Part shown: piece after piece, positions 5,292 to 5,865 of the stretch
How positions within the stretch are numbered: the first letter of the stretch is position 1
How the letters are laid out: every line of letters starts with the position of its first letter
Origin: Planctomycetota bacterium
GTDB taxonomy: Bacteria; Planctomycetota; Phycisphaerae; UBA1845; Fen-1342
NCBI GenBank assembly: GCA_030616465.1
Contig: JAUWXH010000157.1
Coordinates: 1 to 5,865 of the forward strand
Direction: 5' to 3'
DNA: 5,865 nucleotides
Program-made: the position numbers and the translations under genes
The notes under the pieces: generated by a model
Seen by the model: only the letters and a program-made list of their open reading frames with translations
What the model was told of the DNA's origin: nothing
Databases searched by the model: none

Positions 5292-5303
5292 TAGCACGGT
5301 GTC

Positions 5304-5865
5304 ATGCGCGAGCGCGTGGTTATGCTCATGCAAGCGGGGTGTCGTGCGGTACCCATCGGTCGGGCTCGGGTCGGGTGGGTGATCGCCGCGATGGTCGTCG
5401 CCCTGCTGGCGAGCGTGGGTTGTGACCTTGCCCGGCCGCGGTGGCTGGGCGGCGGCGACTCGCCAGACGAACAGGGCTCCGACCGGATCGCCGACGCCGA
5501 CACCGCCTTCACCCTCCTGCCGTCGACGCCGGCATCCATCCGGGAGCCGCAACGACCCGTCCGCTCCACCACCGTGCTATCGGTCCTGCACGTGCAGATC
5601 CCGCGTGAGCGGCGTGCGGCGGCCGAGAAGGTCTGGAATCACCTGCGCGAGGACGTGCTCGACAGCGAGCTGGCCCTGCGGCTACGGCGCAACGGGCTGC
5701 GCGTCGGCTTCGGACAGGCGCAATGGTGGGATGCCATCAAGGCGGCCCTCGACGCCATCGAGGGGCACCGCGTCAGCTATATGGATGCGGTTCGGCTGCC
5801 GCCCGGCTTCCCGCTCGGGCTGGAACTGGATACCGAGCCGCGCGACCAGACCCTCTTCCTCGTCC
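5304..5865 (+). CDS. Uncharacterised lipoprotein, N-terminal part (cut by window edge)
   Basis: The frame opens at ATG 5304, just after an in-frame TAG at 5292-5294, and stays open for 187 codons to the right edge. The N-terminus has several arginines (R2, R4, R14, R20, R22), a hydrophobic segment at about 24-38, and ASVGC with C40 as the probable lipidated cysteine. The lipobox is acceptable but not classic. A low-complexity linker follows to about residue 88. A more ordered region then begins (VLSVLHVQIP, RRNGLRVGFG, WWDAIKAALD). I recognise no named domain; the pattern vaguely recalls uncharacterised planctomycete lipoproteins. No Shine-Dalgarno site is visible, and ATG 5322 or 5328 would also give a workable signal peptide. 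ATG 5391 would leave no basic n-region and is unlikely. Function is unknown. Confidence 0.7.
   Translation, partial: MRERVVMLMQAGCRAVPIGRARVGWVIAAMVVALLASVGCDLARPRWLGGGDSPDEQGSDRIADADTAFTLLPSTPASIREPQRPVRSTTVLSVLHVQIPRERRAAAEKVWNHLREDVLDSELALRLRRNGLRVGFGQAQWWDAIKAALDAIEGHRVSYMDAVRLPPGFPLGLELDTEPRDQTLFLV

Noticed and set aside
4329..5552. 407-residue minus-strand frame across ispD
   Set aside because: It is antisense to ispD, whose motifs are unmistakable. Long antisense frames are common in GC-rich DNA.

Overview
The window is GC-rich bacterial chromosomal DNA. It holds four complete protein genes, one gene cut by the right edge, a possible gene tail at the left edge, and short intergenic regions rich in hairpins. 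Its most likely source is a member of the Planctomycetota or a close relative. I infer this from the general look of the two lipoproteins, from weak or missing Shine-Dalgarno sites on some genes, and from a FlgI-like protein joined to HEAT-like repeats. No rRNA or other phylogenetic marker is present, so the assignment is tentative.

Layout: (1) 1-64, possible tail of a rightward gene, followed by a terminator-like hairpin at 82-115. (2) 65-407, non-coding leader with a GC-rich hairpin and a possible promoter. (3) 408-1292 (+), carbon-nitrogen hydrolase (nitrilase superfamily) with a probable signal peptide. (4) 1289-1414, a convergent intergenic region made almost entirely of hairpin repeats. 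(5) 1425-2309 (-), RluB-type 23S rRNA pseudouridine synthase. (6) 2310-2359, a 50-base spacer with another copy of the same hairpin repeat. (7) 2360-4210 (-), a 616-residue lipoprotein with a FlgI (flagellar P-ring)-like N-terminal half and a HEAT-like C-terminal half. (8) 4211-4478, a divergent promoter region. (9) 4479-5216 (+), ispD of the MEP isoprenoid pathway. (10) 5304 to the right edge (+), an N-terminal fragment of an uncharacterised lipoprotein.

The genes do not form one pathway. The rluB and FlgI-like genes are codirectional and may share a transcript. ispD and the FlgI-like gene diverge from one control region. ispD has no ispF directly after it, and no other flagellar gene is visible.

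The strongest unexplained signal is a family of about 30-base palindromic elements beginning GTAGGGCAGGT. One copy lies at the 3' end of each of three genes, always in the gene's own sense, and one copy supplies the gene's stop codon. Two copies are identical over 30 bases. Two copies in opposite orientation bracket a different hairpin repeat, forming a roughly symmetrical element of about 126 bp. I saw no complete new defence, mobile or metabolic system.
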